Shown: positions 1-7,567 of the stretch, piece after piece | Layout: every line of letters starts with the position of its first letter | Numbering within the stretch: position 1 is the first letter of the stretch | DNA from: an uncultured Flavobacteriales bacterium | GTDB lineage: Bacteria > Bacteroidota > Bacteroidia > Palsa-965 | Length of the DNA: 27,778 nucleotides | Assembly (NCBI GenBank): GCA_937974275.1 | Contig: CALJIF010000105.1 | Coordinates: forward strand, 1 to 27,778 | Direction: 5' to 3' | Position numbers and translations under genes: made by a program | The notes under the pieces: model-generated | Seen by the model: the letters and a program-made list of their open reading frames with translations, nothing else | Databases searched by the model: none | What the model was told of the DNA's origin: nothing

Positions 1-68
1 TTACCGGAGTCGAACCGGTGACCTTTTGCATGCCATGCAAACGCTCTAGCCAGCTGAGCTAAACCCCC
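1..68 (-). tRNA. tRNA-Ala (anticodon GGC), 3' end cut by window edge
   Basis: Read on the minus strand, the acceptor 5' side GGGGGTT is followed by TA, a D-arm starting GCTC, an anticodon stem TTTGC/GCAAA closing the loop ATGGCAT (anticodon GGC, alanine), and a T-arm ACCGG/CCGGT around TTCGACT. The acceptor 3' side begins AA and is then cut off, so the last five pairing bases and the discriminator base are outside the window. All arms visible here are intact. Confidence 0.95.
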
Positions 69-164
69 AATTGCGTGCGCAAATGTAAACATTTACACAT
101 TTTCAGGGATGCCCGTAATAAATTATTCACGGGGGCATTTACAGCGATCTTCTTCCATACAGCG

Positions 165-172
165 TATCTTTA
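165..172 (+). promoter_or_regulatory. -7 box TATCTTTA just before the IPExxxVDY gene
   Basis: TATCTTTA matches the Bacteroidota -7 consensus TAnnTTTG at all but the last base and ends five bases before the in-frame GTG at 178. The spacing is almost the same as at cvpA, sdpR and holB in this window, which favours the GTG start. No TTG is seen at the -33 position. Confidence 0.4.
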
Positions 173-177
173 ATGCC

Positions 178-603
178 GTGAAAGTAACGCGTCATAAACT
201 GGAAGTAGATTACGAGTACGACTTTCTGATGATTGGAATTTCCTGTCACGAGAAGCCGTATCGCATGGCGTGGGCAATTAATGAGGCGTTGGAGTTGGAA
301 CTGGAAAAAACGAATCCGCATTTGTTGTCGTTAAAGAAAGCAGAGCCTCCCGTGGCCTTTTCGCAGTTTGTGTATGAATTGCCGGATCATGAAGCTTCAT
401 TTATTCTCATTGCGAATAAATCGGAAGGTTCGTATTTAATCCCTGAAATGCCCGCTGCTGATTACTTTCTGCTCGTGCATGGTCCATACGACAATGAAAA
501 TAACGCAATGTTCATGCAGAAGATTCGTAACATACCGTTTGTATTGACGACCTTTACCATTAACCCCGATCAATTAAAATCGAAACAAAATCTTGTATTC
601 TGA
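178..603 (+). CDS. IPExxxVDY family protein
   Basis: The signature IPEMPAADY lies about 35 residues before the C-terminus and matches the name-giving IPExxxVDY motif of a small uncharacterised Bacteroidota family. The gene ends two bases before pyk, so the two are probably co-transcribed, a pairing I recall from other Bacteroidota genomes. I start it at GTG 178: the product then begins VKVTRHKLEVDYEYDF, where relatives begin as I remember them, and a -7-like box TATCTTTA ends five bases upstream. An in-frame ATG at 109 would add 23 residues with no family resemblance. The protein is about 141 residues, with no signal peptide or membrane segment, so it is probably cytoplasmic. No function is known. 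Confidence 0.8.
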   Translation: MKVTRHKLEVDYEYDFLMIGISCHEKPYRMAWAINEALELELEKTNPHLLSLKKAEPPVAFSQFVYELPDHEASFILIANKSEGSYLIPEMPAADYFLLVHGPYDNENNAMFMQKIRNIPFVLTTFTINPDQLKSKQNLVF

Positions 604-605
604 AT

Positions 606-2051
606 ATGTCAGCACGCGTCTCTTACAATAGAACTAAAATAGTAGCCACTCTCGGTCCCGCTTCTTCAACTCCTGAAATTTTGGAGGAAATGATTAAAGC
701 CGGCGCAGATGTTTTTCGCGTTAATTTTTCTCACGGCGACTACAATGCAGTGGAAGACGTAGTTAAACATATTCGCGACCTCAATCGCAAATTGGGAACA
801 CACGTTTCAATTCTCGGCGATTTGCAAGGGCCGAAATTACGTATTGGAGAAGTAGAAAATAATGGCGTAGAATTGAAAGAAGGCGCGAAGTTGACATTTA
901 CTTCAGAAAAAGTAATGGGTAATGCTGATCGCGTTTTCATGACCTACCAACAATTTCCACGAGACGTGAAACCCGGAGAAAATGTGTTGATTGATGACGG
1001 CAAATTGGTGTTACGCGTGGATAGTACAAACGGGAAAGATGAAGTAGTTGCAACAGTGCTTCACGGAGGAATTTTGTCTTCGAAGAAAGGCGTGAATTTG
1101 CCTAACACTAAAATTTCTTTGCCTTGTTTAACGGAAAAGGATTTAAAGGACCTGGAGTTCGCATTAAAAATGGACTTCGATTGGATCGGATTATCCTTTG
1201 TTCGTTCCGGTGCGGATATCATTGAGTTGAAGCACATCATTAAAGAATTGAAGGCCGATTCCAAAGCCCGGGTTATTGCAAAAATTGAAAAGCCTGAGGC
1301 GGTTTTGGATATTGAGAATATCATTTCCGAAACAGATGGTTTAATGGTAGCTCGCGGTGATTTAGGAGTTGAGGTGCCCATGCAGCGTGTGCCTGTTATT
1401 CAGAAAATGCTGGTTAAAAAATGTCGAGAAGCTTGCAAGCCCGTAATTATTGCAACGCAAATGATGGAAAGCATGATCACTAATATCACTCCTTCGCGTG
1501 CAGAAGTGAACGATGTAGCGAATTCCGTGATGGATGGTGCAGATGCTGTAATGTTGAGTGGTGAAACTTCTGTCGGGAAACATCCGCATAAAGTGGTTGA
1601 AGCAATGTCGAAGATCATCGCGCAAGTGGAAGAAGAACATAGTTTATACTATAGCGAGCGACCGCCAATGTTTAAAGATCCTTCGCGTTTTATTTCCGAC
1701 AATCTGTGTTATAGCGCAACCCAATTGGCAAAACAAGTTAATGCGTCCGCAATTATCACTATGACACATTCCGGATATACAGCATTTCGTGTAAGCGGAT
1801 ATCGTCCTCGTGCTAATGTGTTTGTGTTTACCAGCAATTATAATATTCTTACACAACTAAATTTGTTGTGGGGTGTACGTTGCTTTTACTACGATAAAAA
1901 CATTTCTACCGATCATACCATTGCAGACATCAAATTTATTTTGAAGAAGAATGGTTTGATCAGCACCGGAGATTATATCATCAACATAGCCAGCATTCCG
2001 CTCAGTGAAAAAGGAATGACGAACATGGTGAAGTTGACCGAGGTAGAGTAA
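606..2051 (+). CDS. pyk: Pyruvate kinase
   Basis: The 481-residue product catalyses phosphoenolpyruvate plus ADP to pyruvate plus ATP, the last step of glycolysis, in the cytoplasm. The N-terminus RTKIVATLGPAS and FRVNFSHG, the active-site segment IAKIEKPEAV, MVARGDLGVE and the run IIATQMMESM through DGADAVMLSGET are all present and unbroken. Length and domain order (barrel with inserted B domain, then C-terminal domain) are normal for the family, although the C-terminal allosteric domain is on the short side. The ATG follows the stop of the IPExxxVDY gene by two bases, suggesting translational coupling. Confidence 0.97.
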   Translation: MSARVSYNRTKIVATLGPASSTPEILEEMIKAGADVFRVNFSHGDYNAVEDVVKHIRDLNRKLGTHVSILGDLQGPKLRIGEVENNGVELKEGAKLTFTSEKVMGNADRVFMTYQQFPRDVKPGENVLIDDGKLVLRVDSTNGKDEVVATVLHGGILSSKKGVNLPNTKISLPCLTEKDLKDLEFALKMDFDWIGLSFVRSGADIIELKHIIKELKADSKARVIAKIEKPEAVLDIENIISETDGLMVARGDLGVEVPMQRVPVIQKMLVKKCREACKPVIIATQMMESMITNITPSRAEVNDVANSVMDGADAVMLSGETSVGKHPHKVVEAMSKIIAQVEEEHSLYYSERPPMFKDPSRFISDNLCYSATQLAKQVNASAIITMTHSGYTAFRVSGYRPRANVFVFTSNYNILTQLNLLWGVRCFYYDKNISTDHTIADIKFILKKNGLISTGDYIINIASIPLSEKGMTNMVKLTEVE

Positions 2052-2101
2052 AACGCTATAATGGTGCGCTTTTGTTGTATATTGGTGTAAACTTTTAGCA
2101 G

Positions 2102-3061
2102 ATGAAACACCTATACAACATTATTATTGCAAGTCTTACTGCCGGATCCCTTGCGGCACAAACACCGTTCTGGACCGAAAACTTTGGCACCGGATGCAAT
2201 CGCGGACAATTAGCTTCAGCATACACCGGATCTAACGGAGCATGGACAATCGCTTCAACCGGCAGCAACGGTTCGCACGCCAACACGTGGTATGTCAGCG
2301 CAACCAGCGCGAATACCGGCGCGGGAAACTGTCAGGAAAGTTGCATTTTTAATAACAATACGAACGCAACTTTGCACGTGAGCAATGTTGCAATTGTTAT
2401 TCCCAGCTTCGTTAATGTGCAGCCGGATACCGGCTCCAGTTATTTCACCGGAGGCTTTAGCGCTTTTGGTATTACAGCAAACAGCAGTCAACGAGTAGAA
2501 TCCCCAACCATTAATTGCACCGGGCAAAACAACGTTACTATCTCTTTTATTTACATCGAAAATGGGCAATCTTCCATTGACGATGCACAGCTGGTTTATT
2601 CTCCGGATAACGGAACCACATGGACGGTGGTTGATGCATTAGCAAAGACATCGGGTTGTGCCTATGGACAATGGACTGCATTTACTGCGACATTACCGAC
2701 ATCGGCAAATAATAATGCTACCGTTAAAATTGGATTTGCCTGGATAAACAATGATGACGGTCAAGGCACAGATCCCTCTTTCTCGGTTGATGACATCACA
2801 CTGACTTCCGGTACAACAACAAGCATTCCGGTCGCACAGGCGCAGGAGTTACAAGTTTATGCTTCTGCTCCCGGTGAAATTACTGTTCAGCCTAACGGGC
2901 AGCAATATCGCACTGTTGCTATTTATAACGCGCTCGGACAAGCGGTTCAGTTTACGCAACAGGGTAATGTGATCGCATTGACCAATGCTATCCCGGGTGT
3001 ATATGTGGTTAATGTCAACGTTGCAGGTAAGCCCATGATGCGTAAGTTGATCGTGAATTGA
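2102..3061 (+). CDS. Secreted protein with T9SS type A sorting domain
   Basis: The 319-residue product has an N-terminal signal peptide (about residues 1-20, ending SLAAQ). The body is rich in Thr, Ser and Asn and starts with FWTENFGTG, resembling the jelly-roll 'choice-of-anchor J' modules of Bacteroidota exoproteins. The last roughly 75 residues fit a type A sorting domain: LQVYASAPGEITV, an AIYNALGQAV strand pair, AIPGVYVVNV, and the terminal KLIVN. Such proteins cross the inner membrane by Sec and the outer membrane by the type IX system, where the C-terminal domain is removed. No catalytic motif is visible, so an adhesive or structural role is only an inference. A -7-like TATATTGG lies at 2078-2085. 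Confidence 0.85.
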   Translation: MKHLYNIIIASLTAGSLAAQTPFWTENFGTGCNRGQLASAYTGSNGAWTIASTGSNGSHANTWYVSATSANTGAGNCQESCIFNNNTNATLHVSNVAIVIPSFVNVQPDTGSSYFTGGFSAFGITANSSQRVESPTINCTGQNNVTISFIYIENGQSSIDDAQLVYSPDNGTTWTVVDALAKTSGCAYGQWTAFTATLPTSANNNATVKIGFAWINNDDGQGTDPSFSVDDITLTSGTTTSIPVAQAQELQVYASAPGEITVQPNGQQYRTVAIYNALGQAVQFTQQGNVIALTNAIPGVYVVNVNVAGKPMMRKLIVN

Positions 3062-3150
3062 TCAATTCAAGAAGACGTTCAGTATTTTCTGTGCAGTAAG
3101 GCAGAAAGATCTTGTTTACGATTACTCCGATTCTTGCGGGAGTCGGCAGT

Positions 3151-3483
3151 TTAGTCTTCCAACAAATCCAATGCTTGCTGCAGCTCTCTCGCTGCTTTCA
3201 TCTGCTTTTTATCACGCGCAAGAGCTACTCCTGCCGTATAAATTTCTTTCGCTCGCTCGGGTTGTTGCGCTTGTTCCAACCATTGTCCCAGCTGATAATA
3301 AGCACCTAAGTATTCGGGTTCATCATGCAAGAGCTCCTGAACTAATTCAATAGCTTCCTGCAGTTGTCCTTCTTTCGCTTTTTCCAATGCCAGAGCATAA
3401 CGCAAAAAAGCATCTCCGGGATCTTCACGCAGCATATCCAGAATTTGTTGCAAACGCGGCGAAAGCGGATGTGGAACTGACAT
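3151..3483 (-). CDS. Small tetratricopeptide repeat protein
   Basis: The 110-residue product has two clear TPR helix pairs, roughly residues 23-56 (DAFLRYALALEKAKEGQ) and 57-90 (YLGAYYQLGQWLEQAQQ), and a C-terminal helix. It has no signal peptide and is probably a cytoplasmic protein-interaction module. Its start codon lies five bases after the pheS stop, so it is very likely the second gene of a pheS transcript. The partner is unknown. Confidence 0.85.
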   Translation of the reverse strand: MSVPHPLSPRLQQILDMLREDPGDAFLRYALALEKAKEGQLQEAIELVQELLHDEPEYLGAYYQLGQWLEQAQQPERAKEIYTAGVALARDKKQMKAARELQQALDLLED

Positions 3484-3488
3484 GGTAA

Positions 3489-4502
3489 TTACAGTGCAGA
3501 ACGGAACTGTCCGATGAATCGAACATCATTTTCAGAAAACAAACGCAAATCATTAACGCCGTATTTCAACATGGTTATACGTTCGATGCCCATACCGAAT
3601 GCAAAGCCGCTGTACACATTAGCATCAATGCCGCAATTCTGTAATACTGCAGGATCAACCATGCCGCAGCCCATAATTTCTACCCAGCCGGAGTGCTTAC
3701 ACACGTTACATCCTTTACCACTGCAAATGGTGCACGAAATGTCCATCTCTGCACTGGGCTCGGTGAATGGGAAATAAGAAGGACGTAAACGAATTTGAGT
3801 ATCGGCTCCAAACATTTCGCGGGAGAAATACAACAACGTTTGTTTCAAATCAGCGAAGGAAACATTCTTGTCCACATACAATCCTTCTACCTGATGAAAG
3901 AAGCAGTGTGCGCGAGCGGAAATGGCTTCGTTACGATAAACGCGACCCGGCATCAACATGCGCACCGGAGGTTTAGTGTTTTCCAATACACGAACTTGTA
4001 CGCTTGAAGTATGTGTGCGCAGCGCAATTTTATCGGCAATGAAAAACGTGTCCTGCATATCTCGTGCGGGATGTTCTTCAGGGAAATTCAATGCAGTGAA
4101 GTTGTGCCAGTCGTCTTCAATTTCAGGGCCTTCCGCAACCGTGAAGCCGAGTCTTCCGAATATTTCAATGATTTCCCGACGCACCAAACTTAATGGATGA
4201 CGAGATCCTACGAAGCCTCCAACAGGTAATGTCGGATCAAAATTAAATTCAGCACTGTTTGTGTTAGACGCAGAAGAAGAACGCAATTCATCCCATCGTT
4301 CTTGTGCACGGTTCTTCAGTTTGTTCAGCAACTGACCAACGTCGCGCTTCAGTTCATTCGGAACATTTTTAAAATCATCAAACAATGAAGAAACCTGTCC
4401 TTTACGACTTAAATATTTTAAACGAAACTCTTCCGCATGATCTTCTGCTGATCCTGCGAATGTTTCTATTTCTTTCAGTAATTCTTCAATGCGATCTTTC
4501 AT
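3489..4502 (-). CDS. pheS: Phenylalanine-tRNA ligase alpha subunit
   Basis: The 337-residue product has the normal length for PheS. The N-terminal coiled coil (about 1-85) is followed by the class II catalytic core: GSRHPLSLVRREI, GFTVAEGPEIEDDWHNF, the motif 2 region with PGRVYRNEAISARAHCFFHQVEG, and the motif 3 region AFGMGIERITMLKYG. CTICSGKGCNVC forms a Cys-rich loop seen in many bacterial PheS proteins. It pairs with PheT, not encoded in this window, to charge tRNA-Phe. A good promoter lies directly upstream on the minus strand, with its -33 box inside the 3' end of the preceding lipoprotein gene. Confidence 0.96.
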   Translation of the reverse strand: MKDRIEELLKEIETFAGSAEDHAEEFRLKYLSRKGQVSSLFDDFKNVPNELKRDVGQLLNKLKNRAQERWDELRSSSASNTNSAEFNFDPTLPVGGFVGSRHPLSLVRREIIEIFGRLGFTVAEGPEIEDDWHNFTALNFPEEHPARDMQDTFFIADKIALRTHTSSVQVRVLENTKPPVRMLMPGRVYRNEAISARAHCFFHQVEGLYVDKNVSFADLKQTLLYFSREMFGADTQIRLRPSYFPFTEPSAEMDISCTICSGKGCNVCKHSGWVEIMGCGMVDPAVLQNCGIDANVYSGFAFGMGIERITMLKYGVNDLRLFSENDVRFIGQFRSAL

Positions 4503-4509
4503 AATACAA

Positions 4510-4544
4510 CAAAGGTAAGTATTGACACTTGATCATTTCGCAAA
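4510..4544 (-). promoter_or_regulatory. pheS promoter (TTTG, 23 bases, TACCTTTG)
   Basis: On the minus strand TACCTTTG (4517 to 4510) matches the Bacteroidota -7 consensus perfectly, with TTTG (4544 to 4541) 23 bases upstream. The G of the -7 box is seven bases from the ATG, so the leader would be only a few bases long. Confidence 0.6.
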
Positions 4545-5201
4545 CCGCAAAACACGAACAGGATGAATTTCCCAAGCCGTCGCTGCTTTGAATCCGTTAA
4601 AGCCGGAGTACGCGTTATAGTGGTGATTGTCGAAAAACAAGGAGCCTTCCAGATATTCGAGTTTGATTGGCGGACGCTTGTCGTTCACAAAAAACACGTG
4701 CTCTTTTTGATAGCGATCCGAGAAGTAATTCTTAAAGGTATCGCGCACCGCTTTTAATGCAGCATAGTGCGGACTCGCGGGATCCGGAAGCCCGGAAACT
4801 TCGGCCGAAATAAGCACCTGATTTTTCCCTTGCGCAGGATTGCTACCCAGGATCAGATGAAAATCATTGTCGTCTTCGCGCGATACAGCGAACAAATACA
4901 CATTGGTTAATGCCACATTTTTTTGCTCTTCCTTACAACGCGGTGCTTTCTGTTTTCGAGCATCAGAATACTTGTGCATCCATTCTTCATCTTTGAACGA
5001 ATTGCGCAATTGTTTCACAGCCCTAAATGTATCCACGGGGGCATCGGCAAAGCTTGTTTTCGCTTCTTTACGCACTTTACCCATAAAGATGTCCGAAGAG
5101 TCAACAGCCTGAATCGCAGGGGCAGCAACCGATTGCGACGGCGCATCCTGACAGGAAGAAATAATGAGAATAGGAAACAGAACCGCGATCAGCGCTCTCA
5201 T
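4533..5201 (-). CDS. Lipoprotein with C-terminal WEIHPV-type domain, function unknown
   Basis: The 222-residue product has a lipoprotein signal (LIISSC, lipid-bearing Cys at 17). The mature part contains EDDNDFHLIL near the middle, then FFDNHHYNAYSGF and WEIHPVRVLRF at the C-terminus. From memory, a similar order (DGDYHL, a V.V.G.FFD.H strand, E.HP at the end) occurs in small uncharacterised extracytoplasmic proteins of several soil and plant-associated phyla, so this may be one compact beta domain. The ATG overlaps the cyclophilin stop by four bases (ATGA), so the two genes are translationally coupled. Function is unknown. Confidence 0.75.
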   Translation of the reverse strand: MRALIAVLFPILIISSCQDAPSQSVAAPAIQAVDSSDIFMGKVRKEAKTSFADAPVDTFRAVKQLRNSFKDEEWMHKYSDARKQKAPRCKEEQKNVALTNVYLFAVSREDDNDFHLILGSNPAQGKNQVLISAEVSGLPDPASPHYAALKAVRDTFKNYFSDRYQKEHVFFVNDKRPPIKLEYLEGSLFFDNHHYNAYSGFNGFKAATAWEIHPVRVLRFAK

Positions 5202-6046
5202 TTCTTCACCACTTTCATGGTCATGCGAATGTCGGTCAGCGGACGATCGTTTCGATCACGTTGTTGTTCAGCGATTTTATCCACGACTTCCATGCCTTCC
5301 ACCACTTCTCCGAAAACAGTATAACCACCATCTAAAAATGGAGTTCCGCCAATCGTTTTATAGACGTTGCGCTGCTCCGGCGTAAATATACGATGCGGTG
5401 TTTTGGCAAATTCTTCATCAATTTTAGGATTGATCACGGCAGAATAAAAATTCAAACTATCAGGATTTCCGGTGCTTTGAAAGCGTTGCTGCGCGGCGAT
5501 GAATTGCTGTTTTAATAAAGCATTTTCGGGTTTGTTAATGATGGTGTTGAACAAACCTTGTTTGATTTGCATATCCATTCGCTGTTGGGTCATGTCCAAA
5601 ATAGAATCAGTTTGCACTTTGCCCTGAACAATATAGAACTGGCAGCCGGATGACGCTTTTGTAGGATTCATATTATCGCCAAGACGCGCCGCCGCTAAAG
5701 CTCCGCGTTTGTGAAACAGATTCGGGTGAAACTCCGCATTGATGGTATATCCAACGTTGCCATTGCCCAACATCTGTCCCGGCTGTGCTTTTTTCGAGTC
5801 AGGATCGCCGCCTTGAATCATAAATTCTTTGATAACCCGATGAAACATGGTGCTATCGTATGTTTTGTTGGTTACCAGTTTCAGGAAATTGTCCCTATGG
5901 AGCGGTGTTTCATCAAACAAAACCACCTTAATTGACCCGAAATCAGTGGTGATCAGAACTTTTGCTCGTTTGTCGGGAGCAACTAGTGAACCGCACAGTA
6001 GCAGGGTGGCTATAGCCGCAGGGATTACATTTATTCTGTTTATCAT
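5198..6046 (-). CDS. Cyclophilin-type peptidyl-prolyl cis-trans isomerase, exported
   Basis: After a signal peptide (residues 1 to about 23) comes a cyclophilin fold: ITTDFGSIKVVLFDETPLH, FHRVIKEFMIQGGD (containing the catalytic Arg), GALAAARLGD and SSGCQFYIVQG, with a C-terminal EGMEVVDKIA. An insert of about 75 residues (from about 160) between the QFYIVQG strand and the last strands makes it larger than minimal cyclophilins, as is common in Bacteroidota. I start at ATG 6046; a longer reading frame runs to 6106 but would put 20 residues before the signal peptide and would cover the promoter. It probably assists folding in the periplasm. Confidence 0.93.
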   Translation of the reverse strand: MINRINVIPAAIATLLLCGSLVAPDKRAKVLITTDFGSIKVVLFDETPLHRDNFLKLVTNKTYDSTMFHRVIKEFMIQGGDPDSKKAQPGQMLGNGNVGYTINAEFHPNLFHKRGALAAARLGDNMNPTKASSGCQFYIVQGKVQTDSILDMTQQRMDMQIKQGLFNTIINKPENALLKQQFIAAQQRFQSTGNPDSLNFYSAVINPKIDEEFAKTPHRIFTPEQRNVYKTIGGTPFLDGGYTVFGEVVEGMEVVDKIAEQQRDRNDRPLTDIRMTMKVVKK

Positions 6047-6060
6047 GTTGAAAACTTTTC

Positions 6061-6068
6061 TATATTTG
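6061..6068 (+). promoter_or_regulatory. -7 box TATATTTG for the small lipoprotein gene
   Basis: A perfect TAnnTTTG match on the plus strand, 65 bases before ATG 6134. It lies between the cyclophilin start and its own minus-strand -7 box, so the two divergent promoters interleave. No TTG is seen at a suitable distance upstream. Confidence 0.45.
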
Positions 6069-6075
6069 TAGGAAG

Positions 6076-6106
6076 CGAAGGTAGTTATTCGGCTACTTTG
6101 CAGCAA
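6076..6106 (-). promoter_or_regulatory. Cyclophilin promoter (TTG, 20 bases, TACCTTCG)
   Basis: On the minus strand TTG (6106 to 6104) is followed after exactly 20 bases by TACCTTCG (6083 to 6076), one mismatch from TAnnTTTG. The leader to ATG 6046 would be about 25 bases. Confidence 0.6.
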
Positions 6107-6133
6107 CCATCGGCACTAGGCCGACCCAATATT

Positions 6134-6481
6134 ATGAACAAAAACATGTCACGCTTCGCTGTTGCCGGCTTCCTGTTAGTGGTTCTGATGATCACTACTG
6201 TTGCTACGTCGTGCAATAAAAACAAAGAATGCAAGGCCAATGTGAAGGTTTTGGTAGGAGGTAATCCTGCCGGTGGGGTGAATGTTCGCCTGCATGCAGA
6301 TACTCAAAATGGTGAAGTGGAGTTGATCTCCAGCACCGACGCTTCAGGTACTGCTGCATTCGAAACACAGTTGCCCATGATTCTGGACATTGAAGTGCAG
6401 ATTAACAGCGTTTATACACCAACAGGAAAAGTTGCTCGTTTGGAAGAAGGCAAAACAACCGATGTTACTGTTGAGTTGTAA
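6134..6481 (+). CDS. Small lipoprotein with Ig-like fold signature
   Basis: The 115-residue product starts at ATG 6134 (MNKNMSRF) and carries a lipoprotein signal ending VATSC. The mature domain ANVKVLVGGNPAGGVNVRL, then SSTDASGTAAFET and a final DVTVEL strand, has the look of a carboxypeptidase-regulatory or prealbumin-like beta sandwich, common in Bacteroidota surface lipoproteins. Its stop codon directly abuts the stop of the converging gene (TAA then TTA, no base between). The transcript probably ends at a hairpin located inside that opposing gene. Confidence 0.75.
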   Translation: MNKNMSRFAVAGFLLVVLMITTVATSCNKNKECKANVKVLVGGNPAGGVNVRLHADTQNGEVELISSTDASGTAAFETQLPMILDIEVQINSVYTPTGKVARLEEGKTTDVTVEL

Positions 6482-6832
6482 TTACTCGATCAATCCCTCT
6501 TTTCTAAAATATTCCATCATCGCCTCCAACAGGAGGCGATTTTGTTCTCCGGCTTTTAAGTTGGGTAGCGGCTTTAGTGCTTTCCAGTGCGGCCACAAAT
6601 CTGCATCGCGACCCATGTATTCGTAAAAACCATAAGGCTCGAGGAGTGTGCAGATAGCGATATGCATGACGTTCACCTTGTCTTCTTTATCCAACTTCAC
6701 GTAACCTTTTCCGAGCTCCTGCACACCGATAATAAACAGCACAGCCTGAATGTCCAGGTCTCCGCCAAATTGCGGTTCCAGTTTATCCTGAATTTCTTTC
6801 CAGCTTACCGCGAGATCACTCTTTCTGCTCAT
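6482..6832 (-). CDS. Conserved Bacteroidota protein of unknown function
   Basis: The 116-residue acidic product has the conserved-looking blocks VSWKEIQDKLEPQFGGDLDIQ, LFIIGVQELGKGY and VMHIAICTLLEPYGFYE. I recall closely similar proteins throughout Bacteroidota with no assigned function. There is no signal peptide or membrane segment. A -7-like TACCTTTA (6844 to 6837) ends four bases before the ATG. The 3' part of the coding sequence contains a strong hairpin read from the other strand. Confidence 0.85.
   Translation of the reverse strand: MSRKSDLAVSWKEIQDKLEPQFGGDLDIQAVLFIIGVQELGKGYVKLDKEDKVNVMHIAICTLLEPYGFYEYMGRDADLWPHWKALKPLPNLKAGEQNRLLLEAMMEYFRKEGLIE
6519..6543 (+). terminator. Rho-independent terminator inside the opposing gene
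   Basis: ATCGCCTCC (6519-6527) and GGAGGCGAT (6532-6540) form a perfect 9-bp stem with loop AACA, followed on the plus strand by TTTG. The minus strand has no T-run after the stem, so it should stop only rightward transcripts, those of the lipoprotein gene ending at 6481. Confidence 0.65.
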
Positions 6833-6836
6833 GCGA

Positions 6837-6844
6837 TAAAGGTA
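6837..6844 (-). promoter_or_regulatory. -7 box TACCTTTA for the 6482-6832 gene
   Basis: The minus-strand TACCTTTA has one mismatch to TAnnTTTG and ends four bases before ATG 6832, the same spacing as at cvpA, sdpR and holB. Confidence 0.4.
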
Positions 6845-6913
6845 AGCGGAACATTAACATTGCTGCATGGAAAAGTTGAGGATTCGGCCTGTCTGCTTAG
6901 TTGTTAATGCTTC

Positions 6914-6921
6914 TACTTTCG
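6914..6921 (+). promoter_or_regulatory. -7 box TACTTTCG for the CvpA gene
   Basis: One mismatch to TAnnTTTG, ending four bases before ATG 6926. Transcription would start at or next to the start codon. Confidence 0.4.
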
Positions 6922-6925
6922 GAGC

Positions 6926-7489
6926 ATGAACGCAATAGATATCGTGATAATTATTCCTGTATTATGGGGATTTTATCGCGGCTTTATGAAGGGTGTAGTA
7001 ATGGAAGCGGCGACGCTGGTAGCTTTTTTTGCAGGCGTCTGGGGTGGTATGCACTTATCGGACGGGTTGGCCGGAATGCTGCGCGACTGGTTTTCTACCG
7101 ATTCCGATTATGTGCCACTTATAGCTTTCGCTTTGGTCTTCGTTGGAATTTTAATTGTAGTATTTAGTGTCGCTAAAATTTTGGAGCGCTTTCTTGAAAA
7201 TGCGAGCATGTCCATATTTAATAAAATTGCAGGTGGTGCTTTTGGAACACTCAAGTTCTTACTCATCATGAGTGTGTTGTTTTTTGTTACTGATGCGGTG
7301 GAAAAAAGTATAGAAATCGTTCCGCCTAAAATGAAGGATGAATCACTTTTATACAGACCCGTTTCGCAAATAGCACCCGCAATAATTCCGGGATTAAATG
7401 AATCGGAGCTGGGCAAAAAAATTCCTACGAAAGACGATGTGGAAGTTGATGTAGACGTGAATCTGAAGTTGAAAGATTCTGCTCAATAG
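6926..7489 (+). CDS. CvpA family membrane protein
   Basis: The 187-residue product has four hydrophobic segments (about 4-20, 25-45, 62-82 and 105-122) and the family's N-terminal pattern NAIDIVIIIPVLWGFYRGFMKG. CvpA proteins are inner-membrane proteins linked to colicin V production and envelope homeostasis in Proteobacteria; the exact activity is not settled. The last 60 residues are hydrophilic and acidic. It stands alone, divergent from the small conserved gene at 6482-6832. Confidence 0.85.
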   Translation: MNAIDIVIIIPVLWGFYRGFMKGVVMEAATLVAFFAGVWGGMHLSDGLAGMLRDWFSTDSDYVPLIAFALVFVGILIVVFSVAKILERFLENASMSIFNKIAGGAFGTLKFLLIMSVLFFVTDAVEKSIEIVPPKMKDESLLYRPVSQIAPAIIPGLNESELGKKIPTKDDVEVDVDVNLKLKDSAQ

Positions 7490-7567
7490 TGTCCCTATAG
7501 TTCAGGATGATAATGCACCAACACATCAACACACAATCCCGAAGCATCGGGACACTAACACACTACC
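7489..7567. repeat. Intergenic segment with hairpins and ACACA-rich low-complexity DNA
   Basis: Between the converging CvpA and lipoprotein genes, TCCCGA (7537-7542) and TCGGGA (7547-7552) form a hairpin with loop AGCA. GTGTCCC (7489-7495) can alternatively pair with GGGACAC (7549-7555). The flanks, 7517-7534 and 7552-7564, are CAACACA/CTAACACAC runs whose complement GTGTGTTAGTG recurs at 26099-26156 and 27261-27295. No clear T-run follows the hairpins. Confidence 0.45.

Noticed and set aside
81..97. Inverted repeat TGTAAA CA TTTACA after the tRNA as an operator
   Set aside because: Short and AT-rich, with a 2-base loop; equally likely by chance and no regulator points to it.
740..1640. Several antisense frames over pyk
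   Set aside because: They lie opposite a clear pyruvate kinase gene, and none shows a domain.
3124..3143. Bidirectional terminator between the T9SS protein and TPR genes
   Set aside because: ACTCC and GGAGT give only a 5-bp stem with a 10-base loop and no T-run.
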